Positions 61,650 to 64,000 of a stretch of 64,000 bases of DNA are shown piece by piece. The stretch covers positions 558,001 through 622,000 of the forward strand of contig NZ_CP076545.1 in the NCBI RefSeq assembly GCF_018889955.1. The letters run 5' to 3'. The translations under genes were made by a program, and so were the position numbers. How positions within the stretch are numbered: position 1 is the first letter of the stretch; each line of letters starts with the position of its first letter. The DNA is from Collinsella sp. zg1085. GTDB lineage: Bacteria > Actinomycetota > Coriobacteriia > Coriobacteriales > Coriobacteriaceae. Under the pieces are notes generated by a model. That model was not told the origin of the DNA, made no database searches, and saw nothing but the letters and a program-made list of their open reading frames with translations.

Positions 61650-62633
61650 ATGACGTACATGGACACGAGCACGTTGACAACCGAATATCGGCATGAACCC
61701 GTCATGCTCACTGAAGTACTTGACGCACTCCATATTCAGAAGAACTCCGTGGTGTGTGATTGCACACTTGGAGGCGCTGGTCATTCTCTTAAAATGGCAG
61801 CCCAGCTGGGAACAGATGGCCTTCTGATTGGAATTGACCAAGATGATATGGCGCTCAACGCGGCGGGGGAGCGGCTCAAAGAGCAAGTTCCTCACATTCC
61901 ACATCGTTTGCTTAAAGGCAACTTTGGCAAGCTCGATGAGCTTCTTGTATCGGCAGAGATTCCAGGAGTTGACGCTTTTCTTTTTGATTTAGGCGTCTCA
62001 AGTCCACAGCTTGATATCCCCGGAAGGGGCTTCTCGTATCACGAGGACGCTCCCCTTGATATGCGAATGGACCCGGGTAATAACACCTTAAACGCAGCTG
62101 AGGTCATCAACACCTATAACGCAGCCGACCTCACCCGGATCCTTCGTACGTATGGCGAGGAACGCTTTGCATCTGCAATTGCACGAGAGATTGTGCGGCG
62201 CAGAAGCATTGCACCCATTCAGACAACTGGAGCTCTGGTTGACGCTATTAAGGCAGGAATTCCTGCAGCGGCGCGTCGCACAGGAGGACATCCTGCGAAG
62301 CGTAGCTTTCAGGCGATTCGTATTGAGGTAAATCAAGAGCTTGAGGTGCTTGAGCGTGGACTAACCGCCGCGCTACGGTGGCTCAACCCCGGTGGCTATA
62401 TCTGCGTGATTTCGTATCACTCGCTTGAGGATCGCATTGTTAAGCGTGTGTTTGCAGAACTGTCACGCGGCTGTGTATGTCCTCCCGATATTCCGGTGTG
62501 TGTATGTGGTCAACAGCCGATACTCGATGTTATTACTAAGAAACCTCTGGTTGCAAGCAGTGATGAAGTTGCACGCAACCCACGCAGCCGGTCTGCCAAG
62601 ATTCGTGTTGCCAAGCGCTTGAATGCGCACTAA
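61650..62633 (+). CDS. rsmH: 16S rRNA (cytosine-N4)-methyltransferase RsmH
   Basis: This 327-residue SAM-dependent methyltransferase methylates C1402 of 16S rRNA. It has YRHEPVMLTEVLDAL at the N-terminus, DCTLGGAGHSLKM as the SAM motif, FLFDLGVSSPQLD and RGFSYHEDAPLDMRMD. The C-terminal VISYHSLEDRIVKR segment is diagnostic. The ATG 61650 has no clear ribosome site; translational coupling to mraZ is likely. ATG 61659 is an alternative. Confidence 0.96.
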   Translation: MTYMDTSTLTTEYRHEPVMLTEVLDALHIQKNSVVCDCTLGGAGHSLKMAAQLGTDGLLIGIDQDDMALNAAGERLKEQVPHIPHRLLKGNFGKLDELLVSAEIPGVDAFLFDLGVSSPQLDIPGRGFSYHEDAPLDMRMDPGNNTLNAAEVINTYNAADLTRILRTYGEERFASAIAREIVRRRSIAPIQTTGALVDAIKAGIPAAARRTGGHPAKRSFQAIRIEVNQELEVLERGLTAALRWLNPGGYICVISYHSLEDRIVKRVFAELSRGCVCPPDIPVCVCGQQPILDVITKKPLVASSDEVARNPRSRSAKIRVAKRLNAH

Positions 62634-62674
62634 GCCAGAATGCTGATGCAAGTTTAGAAAGGAGCGTGCATATC

Positions 62675-63151
62675 ATGGGTTATTCCTCTGGAAACGCAGC
62701 TTTTTCCTATGATATGCAGCCCGATTCGTACTATGTACATGGGAGCGTTGCTCCACAAATTGCTGCTCCCGAGCTCGTCGAGCGCCCGCGCTTTGATGTG
62801 CTTCCTGGTGAGGGACGAGAAGCCGACCGAGCCGTTAGCCCAGCTTTTGTACAGGTAGTTAAAGTATTTTGTATTCTTGCTATTACATTTTGTGCAGTGG
62901 GAGCTACGCGTGTTGCTCTAGCAAGCGCGACCGCCGCCTCACTTAATGCAAACGCAGCTATTGCAAACTCGCTTGAGGAGAGCGAAAAAACTTCAAGCGA
63001 CCTTGAGGTTATGCGCTCGGTGTATGGTTCAAGTACACGGATTCGTGAGTTTGCCAAGAGCATGCTTGGTATGGTTGATGGCAATGCAGCGCACGTTACC
63101 GTTGATGTACGTACACCCGCTGTGACATCTGATGGCTCCTCTCAAAATTAA
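62675..63151 (+). CDS. FtsL-like division protein
   Basis: This 158-residue protein has a single membrane span (about residues 65-90, VVKVFCILAITFCAVGATRV) after a variable cytoplasmic N-terminus, followed by an Ala-rich coiled-coil-like stretch (LNANAAIANSLEESEKTSSDLEV). The position between rsmH and ftsI is that of ftsL, which is poorly conserved in sequence. ATG 62675 fits AAAGGAG at 62658-62664. It probably links FtsI and FtsW to the divisome. Confidence 0.8.
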   Translation: MGYSSGNAAFSYDMQPDSYYVHGSVAPQIAAPELVERPRFDVLPGEGREADRAVSPAFVQVVKVFCILAITFCAVGATRVALASATAASLNANAAIANSLEESEKTSSDLEVMRSVYGSSTRIREFAKSMLGMVDGNAAHVTVDVRTPAVTSDGSSQN

Positions 63152-63156
63152 CGCAT

Positions 63157-64000
63157 ATGTCTCGTCGAGATGATTATGACCGCACTCGTGGCAGCGATGC
63201 TCAACGCCGCGCTCGTTTGCGCCAAGCTGGTCTTGAGGCTCGCTCCATGCGCCGTGAGCGTGGGGTGGCTGAGCGTGGGGACACTGGTAAAAACTCGCGC
63301 ACACGTGACACGAGAGCAAGCCGAGAGACCGACGCAATCACCACGACGTTTCTAACGCGGCGCTCAGCTATTGCTGCTGTCTTTGGTATTACGGGCTTTG
63401 CTGCTGTTGTGCGTTTGCTTGACTACCAGCTTATGAATGCCGAGAAGTATCGCCAACAAGCTGATATTCGTCGTTTGTCTAATATCACGCTCTATGCAAA
63501 GCGCGGCACAATATATGACCGAAACGGTAATGTGCTTGCTGCCAGTGAAGAATGTCGCAATGTATACGTTAATCCCAAGCTGATAAAAAACAAGGATAAG
63601 GCTGTTGCCGCGCTTGTTGAGATTCTTGGTGAGGATGAAGCTCGGGTACGCGAGATTTGTAACAAAGAAACAACCTTTGCCTACATTCGCCGCCAAGTTG
63701 ATATGGACGACGCGCAAAAACTCGAGGATAAAGGCATTGCGGGCATTGAGTTTGAACAGGCTATGAAGCGTGTATATCCTTACGGAAAGCTCGCTTCACA
63801 GGTGTTGGGTGTGGTAAACCTCGATAATGAGGGCATCTCTGGGCTTGAGCACTATTATGACGACATTCTCAAAGGGACAAACGGCTCAATTGTGCGCGAG
63901 CGTGCGCGTGATGGCAGCTTTATAGCTGGTGGTGCATATAAAAAAGAGCCTGCGGTTGACGGAACGAATTTAATACTGAGTATTGATACCACCATTCAGG
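63157..64000 (+). CDS. FtsI/PBP2-type penicillin-binding protein, 3' end outside window
   Basis: Only the first 281 codons are seen. A basic, disordered N-terminus rich in Arg (SRRDDYDRTRGSDAQRR...) is followed by one transmembrane helix (about residues 72-90). The dimerization domain follows with KRGTIYDRNGNVLAAS, YPYGKLASQVLGVV and GLEHYYDD. This matches the class B PBP N-terminal module. The catalytic transpeptidase SxxK motif lies beyond the window end. The ATG at 63157 lies 5 bases after the ftsL stop. It is the septal peptidoglycan transpeptidase in this cluster. Confidence 0.93.
   Translation, partial: MSRRDDYDRTRGSDAQRRARLRQAGLEARSMRRERGVAERGDTGKNSRTRDTRASRETDAITTTFLTRRSAIAAVFGITGFAAVVRLLDYQLMNAEKYRQQADIRRLSNITLYAKRGTIYDRNGNVLAASEECRNVYVNPKLIKNKDKAVAALVEILGEDEARVREICNKETTFAYIRRQVDMDDAQKLEDKGIAGIEFEQAMKRVYPYGKLASQVLGVVNLDNEGISGLEHYYDDILKGTNGSIVRERARDGSFIAGGAYKKEPAVDGTNLILSIDTTIQ

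Overview
The window looks like a chromosomal segment of a fermentative, PTS-rich, low-to-mid GC Coriobacteriia member of the Atopobiaceae type (Lancefieldella/Atopobium/Olsenella relatives). This is inferred from gene content: arginine deiminase genes, Pta-AckA, many PTS operons, ECF transport, and an mraZ-rsmH-ftsL-ftsI cluster of Gram-positive layout. No rRNA, tRNA, CRISPR array, prophage or intact insertion sequence was recognised.

Layout. 1-1616: response regulator (5' end cut off) and a small-input histidine kinase. 1805-6059: a DeoR regulator divergent from a transaldolase-like aldolase and a split ascorbate-type (Ula/Sga) PTS. 6060-7408: a gene-free mosaic of repeats. 7409-9754: TIM-barrel protein, small membrane protein, rRNA methyltransferase. 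9970-13569: a tryptophan-codon leader peptide with attenuator terminator, then an ECF transporter (S, fused A-A, T). 13543-26550: housekeeping (lipid kinase, RNase D, zinc peptidase, XseAB, HIT protein, AckA, SerB, Pta), a shortened UDP-galactopyranose-mutase-like protein with a glycosyltransferase, P1 peptidase, Maf, DJ-1. 26933-34058: fructose-type PTS, FSA-type aldolase, glycyl-radical activase, a frameshifted glycyl radical enzyme and a divergent DeoR regulator. 34121-34861: GntR regulator. 34862-36655: a second repeat mosaic, largely the inverted counterpart of the first. 36656-39168: HAD phosphatase, TcdA, TatD. 39305-44978: GntR regulator, mannose-family PTS (IIB, IIC, IID, no IIA) and two SIS-domain proteins, resembling an Amadori-product (fructoselysine/glucoselysine) system. 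45168-46847: EttA. 47100-49918: beta-glucoside PTS and 6-phospho-beta-glucosidase. 50229-51545: RlmD-type methyltransferase. 52183-56285: arcA, arcB and a YfcC-type carrier, with no carbamate kinase beside them. 56562-60754: small frameshifted ORF, beta-propeller lipoprotein, DUF1846 protein, tyrosine recombinase. 61209-64000: mraZ, rsmH, ftsL-like, and ftsI/pbpB cut by the window end.

The genes fit an anaerobe that takes up several phosphorylated sugars by PTS, ferments to acetate through Pta-AckA and degrades arginine. The least expected signals are regulatory or extragenic. (1) Four intergenic regions (before the mannose-family PTS, the fructose PTS, arcA, and after the YfcC carrier) carry two copies of a CTACCGTTTACCG-like box at exactly 21-base spacing, always in the same orientation to the downstream gene. 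(2) The two repeat mosaics share full-length 166-bp and 173-bp elements and a hairpin family whose stems differ between copies but remain paired. (3) A leader peptide with three consecutive Trp codons precedes the ECF transporter.
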